This document shows, in pieces, positions 45,386 to 58,084 of a stretch of 64,000 nt of DNA. Within the stretch, counting starts at the first letter, position 1. Each line of letters opens with the position of its first letter. Made by a program: the position numbers and the translations under genes. This DNA comes from Pseudevernia furfuracea (Eukaryota; Ascomycota; Lecanoromycetes; Lecanorales; Parmeliaceae): NCBI GenBank assembly GCA_022315425.1, contig JAIUPT010000042.1, positions 868,001 through 932,000 on the forward strand, in the 5' to 3' direction. The notes below the pieces were generated by a model. That model was not told where the DNA came from. It worked only from the letters and a program-made list of their open reading frames with translations, and searched no databases.

Positions 45386-47102
45386 TCATGTTTCGTTGAA
45401 CACCTCAAATTTGACAGACTCTACCTCCAGGGTATCCATATCGAGTAGAACCACCTCTCCAGTCTCTTTGAATTTTGGCACAGCGATCAGTCGTACTGAC
45501 TGTCCCGCGGGGCCATCAATAATGGCCGTTTCGAAGGCTGGCTGGCTGCCCACGAAATAAACGTGCGGACACTCTTCGATGACGAATTGGTCCTTGTCTT
45601 GAAAAGGGTAGCACCCTGTTTTTCCACCCATCAGCATCGGCGTTTCTTGAGATTTATGGGAGCTTACATAGTGTATCTGGCGCAGTAGGAGCTCCACATC
45701 TCCATCTTAGGAGATTTTCCATCATCTCCAACCGCTCGTCTCCCTCCACGTATTTAAACACATCATCAATTGGTTGTCCTCCATTTCCCATCATTCTCCA
45801 GCCATCTACATCGCCTTCCCACGGGTTTGTGACGCTATCAAACCATCCTGGATCCTGCGATCCTGGCATTGGCGTATAGGCTCTGCTATGCGGAAACATG
45901 GCGGGATGTATTGGCTGCTGCGGTAGCGAAACGTTTGCTGGGTCGCTTTCCCCGGGCAGAAGCGTGATGGGTATTGAGGGTAACAGAGTGGCCAGGAACT
46001 CATCAAGACGCGCGGTCGGGGCGGGATTGTAGGCGGAAGAGTCGTAGCCATACTTCTTGCTTGACTTTTTGTCCGTAAGCTCATCTCTAGGATGTAATGG
46101 CGTGCCTTCAGTGATTGAGTTGCCGGCTATGATGAGTCGTGAAATCTTTCCAACCTCATGTTGAGTCGATTGGCCACATGCTTCGCCCAGTAGGTATTCC
46201 ATCAGGAGATCTAGAGTCAAGGTATCGCCTTCTTCGCCATTGATCCCCAAACCGCTGACTATGGCCACCTTTCCCCCTACTTTACGCTCTTTCTGTTCTT
46301 TACTTTTCGACTTCCCTCCACCATTAGCCAAAATAGCTGAGCTGTCATCTCGTTCCCATCGTTGTGGTTGCCGAGGGAGATCCGGCACTTTCATGTCCAC
46401 AATGTCAAAATCACCATTTGCATTTTCAGTCCCCATGACTGCTATGATACAACCTGTTACCAGCATAGAGGTTTGCAGGGGGAGTCCAATTAACCTTAGC
46501 CGCCCAGACTCATCTTCAAGCATGGTTTGGTCTTGGCCTGTGGGGGACACGTACTTCTCGCGTGGTGGAGGAGCCGAGATCCAGTGCTAGAAAAGTGTGA
46601 ATACAGGGACGGATTTTCTGCCAACGAGGACGTACGTCTTTAGATATGTCATCGAGAATATTGGGTTTCAGTGGCATATCCATGTAGACTGTTCCAGCAA
46701 CCCAGCAAAGCTCGCCCTGTCTTACATCCAGAACTCGGTCGACGCGCCTGACGCTTTCCCCAGCTATCTGAAAGGAAAAAGATCTCAGAGACTGTGTTTC
46801 TGATATTTGCTGGGAGAGACTGACCATCATATCACCCCATGCCTCTGCAGCAATCTCTTCCACGGCGGGCTTCAGCTTCGCTAACCGCAAAAAGTACATG
46901 TCCCCATATTGCTGTTGGTAGTGCTTTTGATCACCTTTGGCTAGGTGGAATGTTGAAAGGGGATTGTAGGAGGAGGGTTGCCGTTCAATAATAGGGTACT
47001 CCTCGTCCCTTCCGTGCTATTAGCGATTGAGAGATATGTATTCGCGTCCCGAAAGACTCACGAAGGAGGTCGCAATAGAGCATTCTCATCACCCTCTGCC
47101 AT
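45386..47102 (-). CDS. POL31: DNA polymerase delta small (B) subunit, Pol31/Cdc1/POLD2
   Basis: Four exons, complement(45386-45615, 45669-46586, 46636-47008, 47062-47102) with one-base uncertainty at junctions (exon 3 end read as 45668); about 520 residues. Recognised blocks: YQQQYGDMYFLRLAKLKPAV at the start, ELCWVAGTVYMDMPLKPNIL (OB fold), HWISAPPPREKYVSPTGQDQTMLEDESGR across intron 2, then the inactivated calcineurin-like phosphodiesterase domain with VAIVSGLGING, LIIAGNSI, ITLLPGESDPANVSLPQQPIHPAMFP and MMENLLRWRCGAPTAPDTLWCYPF. The catalytic metal ligands of a true phosphodiesterase are not kept, as is normal for B subunits. Known role: essential scaffold of replicative DNA polymerase delta. 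The first intron's acceptor (ggaag) is the least certain. Confidence 0.92.
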
Positions 47103-48050
47103 TTTGGCGTTTGAGAAGACGGAAATACGATTACAATAATCCCGAATCGTTTGTGAGAACCGAGGGTCGCAGACGCGACGTGCTTCGACTAATCGGGACT
47201 AGACGTAGGGTTAGGAGTTTACGTTTCGAATCCAGAGTCACTCTTCACCGCGGAGACCTTGTGCCAATTTTGTCTGAGCTAGATTGGATGTTGCATATAG
47301 ATGCGTGCTATAATTAAATTGTCAAACCTCAACGCTTCATAAAAGATGTTGTTGTCAATAATACGCTTTTCTGTGTGGTCAAGATTATCTTGCTTCTAGC
47401 TACTGAGCTACCGAAAGAACCCTCTTGATCGTCCCAAAGGTACCGTGGAATTTAATTACAAGATATCCAAGTCCCCATATTCTTTGTGTTGCCTAACGAG
47501 TGCGTTGTAAGAGAGAGAGGCACTTTTTGTCCAGCAAGAACATGTGCCAATCGGAGAGGAAAGGTTTGAGCAAGGAGCGTAAGATGAGGCTAAAGAAGGA
47601 CCTACAACCCTCGCGACTGGATCTTGAGCCACTCGGAAGAGATGCCAAGGTACCCTTATGGGCGGCTTTTCCCGCATTCTACCAACATGTGCTGGCTCCT
47701 TCGTTTTCCTCAAGGCGGTCGTTTCATGGCTGCAGCACTTCGGGTCAAAATAGGCAGTAACAAACTGCGAAAATTTGCTGCAAATGTTCGGCATGTCGCG
47801 TCAAGGCCGGCGAGTCAACTGCAAACCCTACCTCTCCGTAGGTGCCGGATTACGGAGTAGTGAGAACACAAAGGACCGTTCAAGTAAACAGCAAGCCGGA
47901 ACATTACTTGCACCCTACCACTAGTATATAGCTCTCCTAGAAGGCAAGGTCATGAAGCACACCGGGGAATATAAGTCGTAAAGGAAGAACCTCAAGATAT
48001 CACCAAGCGCCTAACATAATCAAACTCCACATTTAGGCGACTGACGATTC
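47103..48050. other. Intergenic, no gene seen
   Basis: About 950 bases between the promoter side of the polymerase delta subunit gene and the 3' end of SPC105. Open frames up to 112 codons on both strands lack motifs or splice context. No repeat or RNA gene seen. Confidence 0.45.
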
Positions 48051-51000
48051 TTACTGCTTCTTCCCCCGAGCCACCAATCGCTCTTCTAGTTCCCCTACGG
48101 CCTTCGCCCAAACACCCCTCTCCTTTATCCCCTTGCCCTTCCCAGCAATCTTCGACTCCAGGAACTCCCCCATCTTCTTCTCCTTTAAACCCTCTCCATA
48201 GCAGACCTTCGCGCTCGATTTCACGCCAACGCCTAAAGGCGCAATTCCATCTCCGCTGCGCACCTTGGCTTCGAAGACCACCTCCACTTTTGTCTTCATG
48301 GCATTTAAGAGAATGAAGGAGCGGATGGCCATGACCTCGTCTGACGTGATCGTAGGCTCCGTAATGTAGCTGACGCCTAAGACGCGTGCTTGTTCTGCGA
48401 TGGTTGATGCGATCTCCCAGCTGCTGCTAACGAACGCTAGCAGGTCCTTCACTTTGGTTTGAGACTGCTGCAAGCATTGTAATTGTGCACGCATGATCTG
48501 GAGAAAGAAGCGTTTTTCTGTTGTCAAACGCTGCGGATGGTATTCGTGGGCATCGGCGATGTATGTGAGGCTGATAGGTGAATTCTCCGGTTTCGCTGGT
48601 GATTCGTTTGATTCGAATGAAGAGGGAGTGAAGAAGAGTTGGAGTGTTCGGTTGTAAGTCATGGTAAGGGCTGATTCGGCGGCCGAGACGATGGTCCACC
48701 CATGAGAATCTTCAAGAGCGGTGACGTTTGCTAAGAACAATGAGTGGCCGTGTCGTGGACAGGAAACTTGAAGGAAACATACCATGCAACGCTGAGACTT
48801 CTGTAGAGCTCCAACCTCGACATTCTGAACGAATTTTCTCTGCTTCCTTAATTTCATCTATACATTCTTGCTTGCGCTCGACAACATCCGCGAGACCATC
48901 TTCACGCTCCCGCAGCTGGCTTTGCAGGTCTTCGACCAGTTTCTGCTTCGCTTCAAGATCGCGTTCAATCGACACCAAGCTGTCTCTCGCTTCTTTGAGC
49001 TCATCTTGGTCGCAGTTGGCCAACTCATCCGCCTGCGCTTGAGCGGTCGACACTTGATTCTCCAACCGTTCATGCTCTTCAATCAGGGCCGGCAGCACTG
49101 GCTGGATTATCTGCTCCTGCTGGGTTAGGAGCCTATCATCCACGTCCATACCCTCGCCAATTTTCAGCAAGCCCTCCTTGAGGCCATCGAGTAACTTCAT
49201 GCGCCACTCATACCACATAGCTTTACTGAGAAGTCTTGCATGTGTCTTGACGTTCTTGAATTGATTGTCCATAATGGGCTTGACATCAGGAGGCGCTGAC
49301 ATGTACTCGCGGAACAGTGGCGGATTTTCCTCGTAAGTGTCGGCTTCGATTTCTTTGACTATACTGCGACCTTCAGAGATGTAATTCTTCAGCTCTCTGC
49401 AAGACTATGAGGTATACATTAGCATGTAGAAGATCAATCGGAGAACGCTGCGATGACTTACGTGCTGGTAAAGCTCGAGCATGGGTACAGTGCAGGCTCC
49501 AGCTACAACGCAGCTTTCAAGCTCGTTACCGACATTGGCATATTCACCATCGTCGCCTCCAAGGCTTGCATTCTTAGAACTCTGCTCTAGCAGAGCGTTT
49601 GGAACAACAGTGTGCCTTCTCTTTGTCGTAGTCAGTTCCATGAAACGAATGCTGGTCATATTCAAGAAGTCCTGAAGATGGATGCGGTCCTCTTGCTCCG
49701 TTGGCTCCGCAGTATCTGTTGTGCTTGCGTCGAGCTTGTGTTCAAAAGATTGGACTTTGGCTGGGCTGCTTGATTCAACGTCCTTGAAGCGAGGCTGATC
49801 CTTGGGAGTAGTGTCCGTCTTCAGTGGAGAGAGACTTCCTGAAGGTGTGCTGGCCCGGGCATTACCCACAGTCTCTACCAGACTCAGCCTTGATGACCTA
49901 GTCATCCTGCCAGTGGTGGCTGTCTTTGAGGGCGGTCCAGGAAGCTTCACTTTCTTCACGGGACTGCCTTCTCGTCCCTTCAAGCGCTTTGGAGTACCGT
50001 CCTCGTCCTCGCCATCATCAAGCTCTGCAGGTCTTTTGCCAAGGAGACCTTTTGCCGCACCCACGTGCAGGCTTTTGCGGCCATTGAGTTTCTTCTTCTG
50101 TGGTGTAAGGCGCTCGATCATGTCTTTGAGGTTGGATGTGTGGTCTTTCTCTTCAAGGTCCTGGGTGTCAGTTTCCGCCTCCAGGATGCTGCGTCCGCTT
50201 TCTCTGCGCTCTTCTTCTGCGCGCTCTTGGTCGAGCTCCTGCTCCATCACCTGAGGATCTTCGAAACGAACACCAGCGTGACTGTGTCCCTGAGCAACGA
50301 AAGCCTTGGCATTGTCACCAATTGACCCTCTTCTGTCGAGCAAAGCAGTCACACGAGGAGAGCCGAGGCCTTCTCGATCAATTCCAAGGCCAGATGACCT
50401 CCGCCTTCGAGGTTTCAAGATAATGCTTGGAGTAGTAGCGCCAGTGGCCAAGTCCTTACGAAAAAGTGGATTTGGCCCATCTCGCCTGGGAGTCGAGTCT
50501 AGTGCGTTCTTAGCCTCCTTGATCTCAGCTTTGAAAAGCTTCTTTGGTGATGAAGTCCTCATTGATACATTCTTTGATGGCGGGGTTTTGCCAGGCGTTG
50601 TTGACCGCATCATCTGCGGCGTTGATTGTTTCGAAGGAGTACTGGGCTTTTTAACGGGCGAGGTTTGGTGGGATTTTGGGGTCACGGACTGTCTGCCTAC
50701 ACTTTTCCGGGGTTGACTTCGAGTCTGAGAGGATGCTAGGCTAGGACTGCCAGTTTCTGAAGCCATTGTCCTAGCATGGGCTGGTAAAGCTCGTTCGTCC
50801 GACAGGCCCACACCCACAGGCTTCTGTCGTGGTGTGCCAAAGCAAGATGATCCTGACAACTGGCCAACATCGGTCTCCTGCTCCATTAAGCTCTTAGCCT
50901 CGGTCTTGTTTTCAGTAATGAGCAACTCAGGTAGAGTAGCTCGAAGGGCTGGTAAGGCGCGCTCGTCAGACAAGCCCACACCTATAGGCTTTTGTCGCGG

Positions 51001-53086
51001 CGTGCCGACGAATGGTGATCCAGGCAATTGGCCGAGGTCAGTTTCTTGTTCCATCAAAATTTTGGCCTCCGCTTTGTTTTCAGTACTGAGCTGCTCAGGC
51101 AAAATCGCTCCAACAGCAGTGGTAATGTCCATCTCCATACCCTGCGTCTGGTCCTCGATCGGCTCTGTACGTTCCGCGATGGAAGGAAGAATGCCACCTG
51201 CTGCGAAGGTAATATCCATATCCTCTTCATTGTTTGACGACTCCATACTCTCGCGACGGTTTGCATCTTGAAACAGCTGACGGTTAACAAGATCATCATC
51301 CTTTGAACTCAAATGTTTGATGTTAGGCTGGACCACGCCCCCAATGACAGATGTAAACTCCATCGTGAGCTCTTCATCTTCGTCGCCAGACTGATCAAAA
51401 TTTTCCTCGCCTTGAGCTGATGCCTGTTTTTGCTCAATCCCACCGATAGCTGTGGTGAAATCCATCGTTTCATCACCAAGGGCTGAGCCATCTCCCGACG
51501 ATCTTCGTCGGCCCGCACTACTTCTTCGTCGGTTATTGCCAGTCACGGACGTTCGCTTTCGACGCTTCGGTGAAGCCTGAGCCCCTTCAGTGGTCGGCAG
51601 AATGCCTCCGACAGCTTGCGTCATCTCCATCGTTCTATCTTCCTCCTCGGGAACTCTCCTATTCACGGCTTTGAAAGCTGGCGAAAATGGGTTCAAGTTT
51701 TCCTGGTCCTGCAGAGCACTTGGGTCACCTACTACCTGGGGCACATACTTTCCCTTCTTCATCCATGGCTTGAAAGCAGCAGTGATTTCATCGTCAGCCA
51801 TTTCCATCGTAATATCGCCGTGTTCGTCATAATCAATGCCTTGGGTACCAGCTTGGTTCGCCGCTTGTCGGAGAGCAGCTTCGAGCCTTCCACTTGATTC
51901 CGTACTGGAGCCGCTAGTAGAGTGGATTGTATTGTCATCCCCGTCAACTCCGGTTACGGTCTCATCTTGGACAAGGTCATTGTCATTAGAGCTTGAGGAG
52001 TCACTGTCCTCATCGGCAGTCACGAAATTCTGACTTCCTGTATCATCTGAAGCACCACTGTAAGGGCTTGAAGAAAACTCATCAGGATTATTGAAGTTCA
52101 TAGGAGGAATTCCAGAACTTCTACGGCGTTTTTTCTGATGCAAGTCGCGTTGATGGGCAGGAGAAGCAGCCACCTGTAATTCCTCAGCCTGTTCTGGCGG
52201 AGTTGATGGTGGCTCAGAGGCATCAGAGGAAGGCATGGGGGATCTAGGAGCTGTATAAGGGGATCCTGCGTTGGCTGTCAAAGCAGATGCCCGTCGAGTC
52301 GAATTTGTGGATGCTGAAGATGTAGTCGAGTCTTCAGGTATTTCAACAACATTCCATGTATGCAAAGTAGCTTCTGGTGCGAATGACACTCTTCGATTTG
52401 CTGGTAGTCATGTCAGCTCGGCCTTTTACCCGGATCAAAGTCCACCTACCAAGCGACTTTCTCCTCGCATCCCTATTGGCGAGTATCTCTTGCCGCTCAC
52501 GCTCTTTCGCTGCTGCTTGCTGCTCCTCCTCACTACGGACCGCTATACGCGTTGGCGATCGAGCTGGAGAACGGGGCTTGGAAGCTCCAGGCGTTGGAGA
52601 GGTCTCAAATGGGTTCGGCAGACCCTGGGTAGTATTGTCTGCTATTTTCTTCGCCGGCGACTTCCGTGGAGACTTCTCTTGCGTTTGCCGCCCATTTGCT
52701 TTGCCAGGCGAACCATTGCGAGCTCGGTTATGCGGCGGGATCACTTTCGGAGGTGATAAGGCTATGGTAGGCTTGAGGATTGACTTGACATAAGGTGGTA
52801 GAGCAGGCTGCGGTAGTTCAGCTTTTGATTCCCCAAAGGACTGTCTTAACCCCACCTCCTGCTTGTTGCCGGAACCCTCTTTGAGCGCGTCGAGACCACC
52901 AGGACCGATGCTTTTACTACGATTCTTCTTCGCTGCTTGTTTTCCCTGCGCGCTGAAGCTCGCAATTGCCCCCGTGTCTACCGTAGCATTCTCCTTGTTC
53001 CCGGCGATATCTGCCGAGGGCGTGTGCGCGATTGACTTGCGGGCTTGGCGCACTCGTGGTGGATTGGGACTCTGGGTACTCGACAT
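48051..53086 (-). CDS. SPC105: Kinetochore scaffold Spc105/Spc7/KNL1
   Basis: Four exons, complement(48051-48730, 48783-49404, 49462-52400, 52450-53086), introns of 49, 57 and 52 bases; 1625 residues. The N-terminal half is disordered and carries the PP1-docking type segment ANRRVSFAPEATLHTW (an R-V-S-F motif, created across intron 1), then a series of MELT-like motifs: MEMADDEIT, MEMTQAVGG, MDFTTAIGG, MEFTSVIGG, MDITFAAGG and MDITTAVGA. A 56-residue tandem duplication lies near 50774-51109. The C-terminal half has the conserved block LQDFLNMTSIRFMELTTTKRR, the LYQHSCRELKNYISEGR segment (across intron 2), a long coiled coil (HERLENQVSTAQAQAD...) and the Spc7-type RWD region. Known role: recruits Bub1/Bub3 and PP1 and links the Mis12 complex to the spindle checkpoint. 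Confidence 0.93.
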
Positions 53087-53321
53087 ACTGACCGCAGTTC
53101 AGATGCTGCTCCACTGTATTCGTTAACAGTTCATCGCATGTCAAGTGCTGCTCTGTTGTGAATGAGAACTTAGCGCGACGGATTCGAGGCGATCGTAAAC
53201 AAATGATTTCTGCCAAGCCCGGACTAAGGAAGAATGTCGGCCCGAAAGCCTTAGCGAAGCTCTTGGCTTCCCACACAAATTCAACTCCACCACCGCAACT
53301 TGATCCAAGTAAACCGCAATC
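53087..53321. promoter_or_regulatory. Compact divergent promoter SPC105 / RPS11
   Basis: Only 235 bases between the two ATGs. The RPS11 side is followed by a typical CCGCAATCATGG start context. No TATA box noticed. Confidence 0.4.
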
Positions 53322-53950
53322 ATGGCGACGGAGTTGACTGTACAATCGGAGCGCGCCTTTCAGAAACAACCGCACATCTTCGTTAACCAGAAGACAAAGC
53401 GAACGAAGAGCACCAGAGTCGGAAAGGGTGGTCGAAGATGGTACAAGGACGTTGGGCTGGGCTTCAGGACACCGAAGAATGCGATCGAGGGCACATACAT
53501 TGGTACGGCTCCTAAGGCCACTGATCCAAGCTTTTGGACGAGGTGATTTGACTATAGTTCCTAGACAAGAAGTGCCCTTTCACTGGCGAAGTCTCCATCC
53601 GCGGCCGTATCCTCACTGGCACTGTCGTCTCCACCAAAATGCACCGAACTCTCGTCATCCGCCGCGAATACCTCCACTTCGTCCCCAAATACTCGCGATA
53701 CGAGAAGCGCCACAAGAACCTTGCTGCGCATGTCTCGCCGGCGTTCCGTGTGGAGGAGGGTGATCAGGTTACAGTCGGGCAATGCAGGCCTTTGAGCAAG
53801 ACCGTACGTAGTGAGAAAGACACATGGGCTGCTTGTGGTGGTCCAACCGTTGATATCTTTGTGCTGATGTTGGTACTGCAGGTTCGATTCAATGTTCTTC
53901 GTGTGCTACCCCGTACTGGAAAGGCTGTGAAAGGGTTCCAAAAGTTCTAG
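53322..53950 (+). CDS. RPS11: 40S ribosomal protein uS17 (S11)
   Basis: Three exons: 53322-53502, 53565-53803, 53882-53950; introns of 62 and 78 bases; 162 residues. It begins ATELTVQSERAFQKQPHIF, continues RWYKDVGLGFRTPKNAIEGTYIDKKCPFTG across intron 1, then VSIRGRILTGTVVSTKMHRT (the S17 signature region), YEKRHKNLAAHVSPAF and GQCRPLSKTVRFNVLRV across intron 2. It is a full-length eukaryotic uS17, a primary rRNA-binding protein of the small subunit. The introns lie within coding sequence and in consistent phase. Confidence 0.95.
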
Positions 53951-54374
53951 ACGAGGCCGAGGGGGCGCGAAGGGTGCATAGTAGTTCAAGTGATCTGGTC
54001 CGAGGCACCTTGCAATAGCTCAAGGCAAAGTCAGAAAGAAATTCAATATTAAGAGCGTCCATTTGCGCCTACGTGACTGCCCAAGTCGAACAGCTTAAAG
54101 AACATAGAATAGGGAGTAAATCTGAATACGTGTCTATCTATTCAAGCAGCACTCCCAAGGAAATGAAGTCTTGAACGAATGCTTCGGTCTATCAAGACCA
54201 CTCTCGCTATCCCACCCCGGACAAGAGACCATCTCATTGCATGCAAACCATCGCATGGAATGTTTTCTCTGATCTAAAAGTACATTTGAAAAGTCTCCTC
54301 CATTGGCAATGTTTGTCCTGCTCTTACAGTTTACGGCGCACCAATTACATTGGTTTTGTCGCCAAAAGGTAGAC
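53951..54374. other. Intergenic between convergent genes
   Basis: About 420 bases holding the 3' flanks of RPS11 and the Myb-like/DUF7587-like gene. Nothing else seen. Confidence 0.45.
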
Positions 54375-56886
54375 CTACATTCCTGTCCAGCAAAATTCGT
54401 AATTGATCATCATCTCTTTTGCTGCCAATACTGGATTGCTAGCTTCATCCCGATGCATATGGAGGACATCTGCACACAACTCATGGAGATCCTCGAACTC
54501 CTTGGGTGAGTCCCTCGAGCGTACAGCTAGGCCACTCCCAGTCATGACATCAGTGTCCATTTCTGCGCCGTTAGAGGGTAGGTTGCCGGATTCGTCTTGA
54601 CGACGGGTCTGAGGTACAGCCATGCTATCTTCGTTCGTCTTGTCGCCGTCCATCTCGGGGCTTTTGATATTCACGTTGCAAGCCATATCTCTCAACTCTG
54701 CAAAGAAATCATCGCTCAGCTCTTCTCCTTGAGTTGTCCATTTGTTGCTTTCGAGATCAAAATACTGGAGGGATGCTTGGCTTGCTTGAGTACTCCGAAT
54801 CCAGTCTTCAACTTCCACCGGGATTGGGTCATCTTCATCGTTAGAATCTGAGTCCGATCCAGAATCAATCTCTATAATTTCTTTCGCTGCGTTGATGTTG
54901 TCCTCGATTTCGACGCTTGCCATGGTGATAGCTTGATATCCATGCACTGCGCCATCCTTGAAAGCTTCATTGTGCGACCAATGCCCTCTTTTCCTGCCAC
55001 CCTCGGCATTGTAGAGTTTGTAGTCTTGTACAAGACTCCACACGCCTGCACACACTCCGGAGTCAGCATTCATTATAAGACATGAAATTTGGTGCATACC
55101 ACTCTCAAACTGCTTCGGAGGAATGCGTAAAATTCCCACCATTTCTCCTACAGCTTTACCCATAGAGTAGGTCATTGGAGGTGCTTCCTTTTTAATCGCG
55201 TGACGAGCATACGAAAGCTTCTCCTGGGCTTGAAGCACTTTGAAACAGAAAGGATCCTCGCTATCCGGCGTCGCTGGCATATCATCAACAAGCGTTGAAA
55301 TTGATACATGCGAGATGATGGCCTTGTAGTAATTGTCAGCTAAGTCTAAAGATAGTGACAACGACGGGAGACCTACTCCAGGGTCTACTCCGCCGAATAT
55401 TAAATACTCACCGGCTCCTGCATACCTGAATTCGGTTTTTAGCTTCAGGTGATGAGCCTTATTTACATTGCCTTTTTCATCAGCTTTTTTGAGATCGATG
55501 ACTGCGACTGATGAGCTTTCACCGCCTCTAAGAGCCCTGCTTAGTAATAAGTGTAGTACTTTCGAAACATGTCTCGGGAATCAAAGTGGAGTACGTTCAG
55601 GATGGAATCCCTCGGATATCAGACGTACATGTGAAAAGCACGCATCGGGTTCTTAGTTGCAGAGACGAACATTGAAGGTCGGCTATGATCATGCTTTGTG
55701 ACGTGATGCAGAGCTTCTTCCATGTACCTTGTGCTTTTGAGGTCTCGGGCGAGTGGCACCGTAGGGTGATGGACAAACGCTCCCGCTTTCCGAGTCAGCA
55801 TTTTCTTTTCAAGAAGGGGTTTGGGGTCTTGGGGTCTTGGGATATGTCTACCAAGTATGAATTACCGAAGCGCGTCTCACGGCTCAAACTTTGAGGCGAA
55901 TTAGATATAAGGACTTCGAATACACGTACCTCTGATTCCTAGGACTTCGCAGTACGTGCCTTGCGATTGAGCAGTAAAAGCTCGGAAGCCGAGTTGTGCT
56001 AGACTTTTGTCTGCGGTGAGACACTGTCTTTTGCGCTGTCTCGAATCAGGCGGGGTTGGATGACCGTTGTCCTGCTGTTTGTCCATTCTCGTAGGCGTCT
56101 TGGGAAGAATGGAGAGGCCATGTACTGTTTGTGGCTGAGAGGCTCTCTGATTCTCATTGTCTGATCGATCCGCCGGAAGGACTAGCACATGTCGGAGTCA
56201 GCATTTACATTTGTAGATATCTATCTGAATAATAAGCCAAGTTTGGGGAGTGAAACGAGTGGCAAGATGACTTTGCTCCCGAAATATTTCTCCCGACTCG
56301 AAAAGCATTCTTGAATAGGTAAAAAGAATCTATAAAATGCCTTACAGTCCGTCCTACCATCGTCGATGGGGTCAACAGGCTTCCTTTTGCTACCTCGAGC
56401 GTTATGCTTGTCAGGCATCCTGTTTCGAATCGAGCTATTCGTAGGCCCTTTTCTGATGAGCTGAATGCCTATATCAAGAGCCTTCTTCTCAAGTCCATGT
56501 TGTGATGCCAACTTTAACCTATCGTAGGGTGACAAGCTTGTTTGCAACTCCTTCAAAGCATTCGCTGCGTTGAACCAGGTTTGCATGTCGTTGAATTGAG
56601 CACTGACGACTGCGCTGCGAAGCCCTCCACGTCGAAGGTCGGACCTGTGAAAGTGATTGAAGACAGAAGTCTTCTCGTTCCAATTGTTACTGTAAGACTT
56701 AGCCAGCATCGCCAGTGTAAGTCGCTGCTCAATTGTCCAGCTATGCCGGTAGAAGGGACTTGGACTTTCATCACCTGAGCCATCGCTCAAGGCTTTTGAG
56801 GCAGGTTTCACAGTCGGAAGTTGGCCGTCTTCAGCGTTGAAATCATTGACCTCGACTTTGACCGGAACGTTCGATTCCATGTCCAT
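54375..56886 (-). CDS. Myb-like N-terminus plus DUF7587-like domain protein
   Basis: Five exons, complement(54375-55045, 55100-55536, 55629-55827, 55930-56181, 56346-56886), introns 54, 92, 102, and 164 bases; 699 residues with every phase consistent. Residues 40-100 resemble a fungal Myb/SANT-like segment (HSWTIEQRLTLAMLAKSYSN, then NEKTSVFNHFHRSDLR). The middle (about 265-400) has the order LTRKAGAFVHH..., MFVSATKNPMRAFHMALRGG, VAVIDLKKADEKGNV and AGEYLIFGGVDPG, which matches what I know of DUF7587-type fungal domains (a final hydrophobic EYL-x-x-G block). The last third is acidic and disordered (EIDSGSDSDSNDEDD). No enzymatic role is established. The splice before exon 3 uses the second of two tandem CAAGACCC copies and is the least certain. 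Confidence 0.65.
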
Positions 56887-58084
56887 CGGAAGGGATTTCG
56901 TAAGCAAAAGATTCGGTCGTAGTAATAACAAGCTACAAATGTTCGGGCGGAAGAGTCTAAAGAAATTGTGGTTGTATAAGCATCGGTTGGGGGGTTTATC
57001 AAGAAAAGATGAGGTGAGGTAAAGTCTGCGTGATGATGTAGAAAAGAGATTTAGGCAGTGATGCACCAGCGAGGAACTACTTGATCACTTTCATAGGTAT
57101 TTGGGCCAAATTCAATCGGAGCATATGCATTCACATACTTTCGTTTCAAGAACAGACCAGAGGGTCCACAGTGGAAAAGCACGAAGCCGTACTCTCCTTC
57201 TGAGCATCGGAGCGGGACAAAGCCCAAATTTCTCTGAACCGGAACACAAGAATGAAAAAATTCCGAGGCAAAGTCTTACAACAACTTAGATACTGAAAGA
57301 GCCATTCAAGAAGCAGGCTTCGATCCGGGGAAAGCTAGGCACAACGTGAATCAGAATCAGACAGCTATGCTACGGCCGGCCAGCTGATCCTTGTGAACCA
57401 GCTCTTCCAAGAGGAAAACAATGATTCTTCACCGAGCTTTTTCGTTGAGCTGTTCTAGTTCTCTGACATTTCCACTTTCGATCGTAATTGGATAAGGTCA
57501 ATGCGAGTATCACTGCAGGGGTCTTCTCGGCTTACCCATCCTGACAGAAACACCTACAATCATTATTTTTCCTTGAAAAAAAAGAAAATGCGGAGATCAC
57601 AAGCCATACGCGCAATACGGGGTGGAAATCAACGTGTTTCTAGAGTCTACTTACCCCAAAGACCCATTCTTGGAATACAAGGCTACACAGCAAGAAGAAA
57701 AGCACCCAGACGGAGGGCAGGCTTCAGAACCCCTCAGAAACATACGGACTCACTGACAGAACCGCGGTACGAGAAGAGATGGAGCGAATCAAGATGCAGA
57801 GGTTGTTTGGTAATTGGTCGACGGAGAAGAAATTCGGATTTTAGACGAGGCGCTAGCGACCCATGTTGTCCTCGCCAGCCCGTTGCAGTCTTCCCTCGAG
57901 CAACATCAGCATACACAAAGTCTTCAAGAACTGCTCAGCATGAAGTAGCCATCCTCCTGAGATGCTTGGTCTCAGGAAGCTGCAGCCGCCACAATTAGCT
58001 TGATGCGCCTTCGACTCGAAACAACCCGCAGACCTCAATAAAAATCTCGAGAAACGCGACCAAGACATTAGGCACGCGCAGGTC
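56887..58084. other. Intergenic with possible unassigned exons
   Basis: About 1.2 kb. The first part is the promoter of the Myb-like gene. In 57640-57950 several short plus-strand stretches look codon-like in different frames (for example TAVREEMERIKMQRLFGNW and LDEALATHVVLASPLQSS). I could not join them by splicing, so a small, missed or decayed gene is possible. The NAA38 promoter lies at the end. Confidence 0.35.

Noticed and set aside
55046..55930. A frameshift in the Myb-like/DUF7587 gene
   Set aside because: An intron ending at the second CAAG copy (55828) restores one frame through all five exons, so no frameshift is needed.
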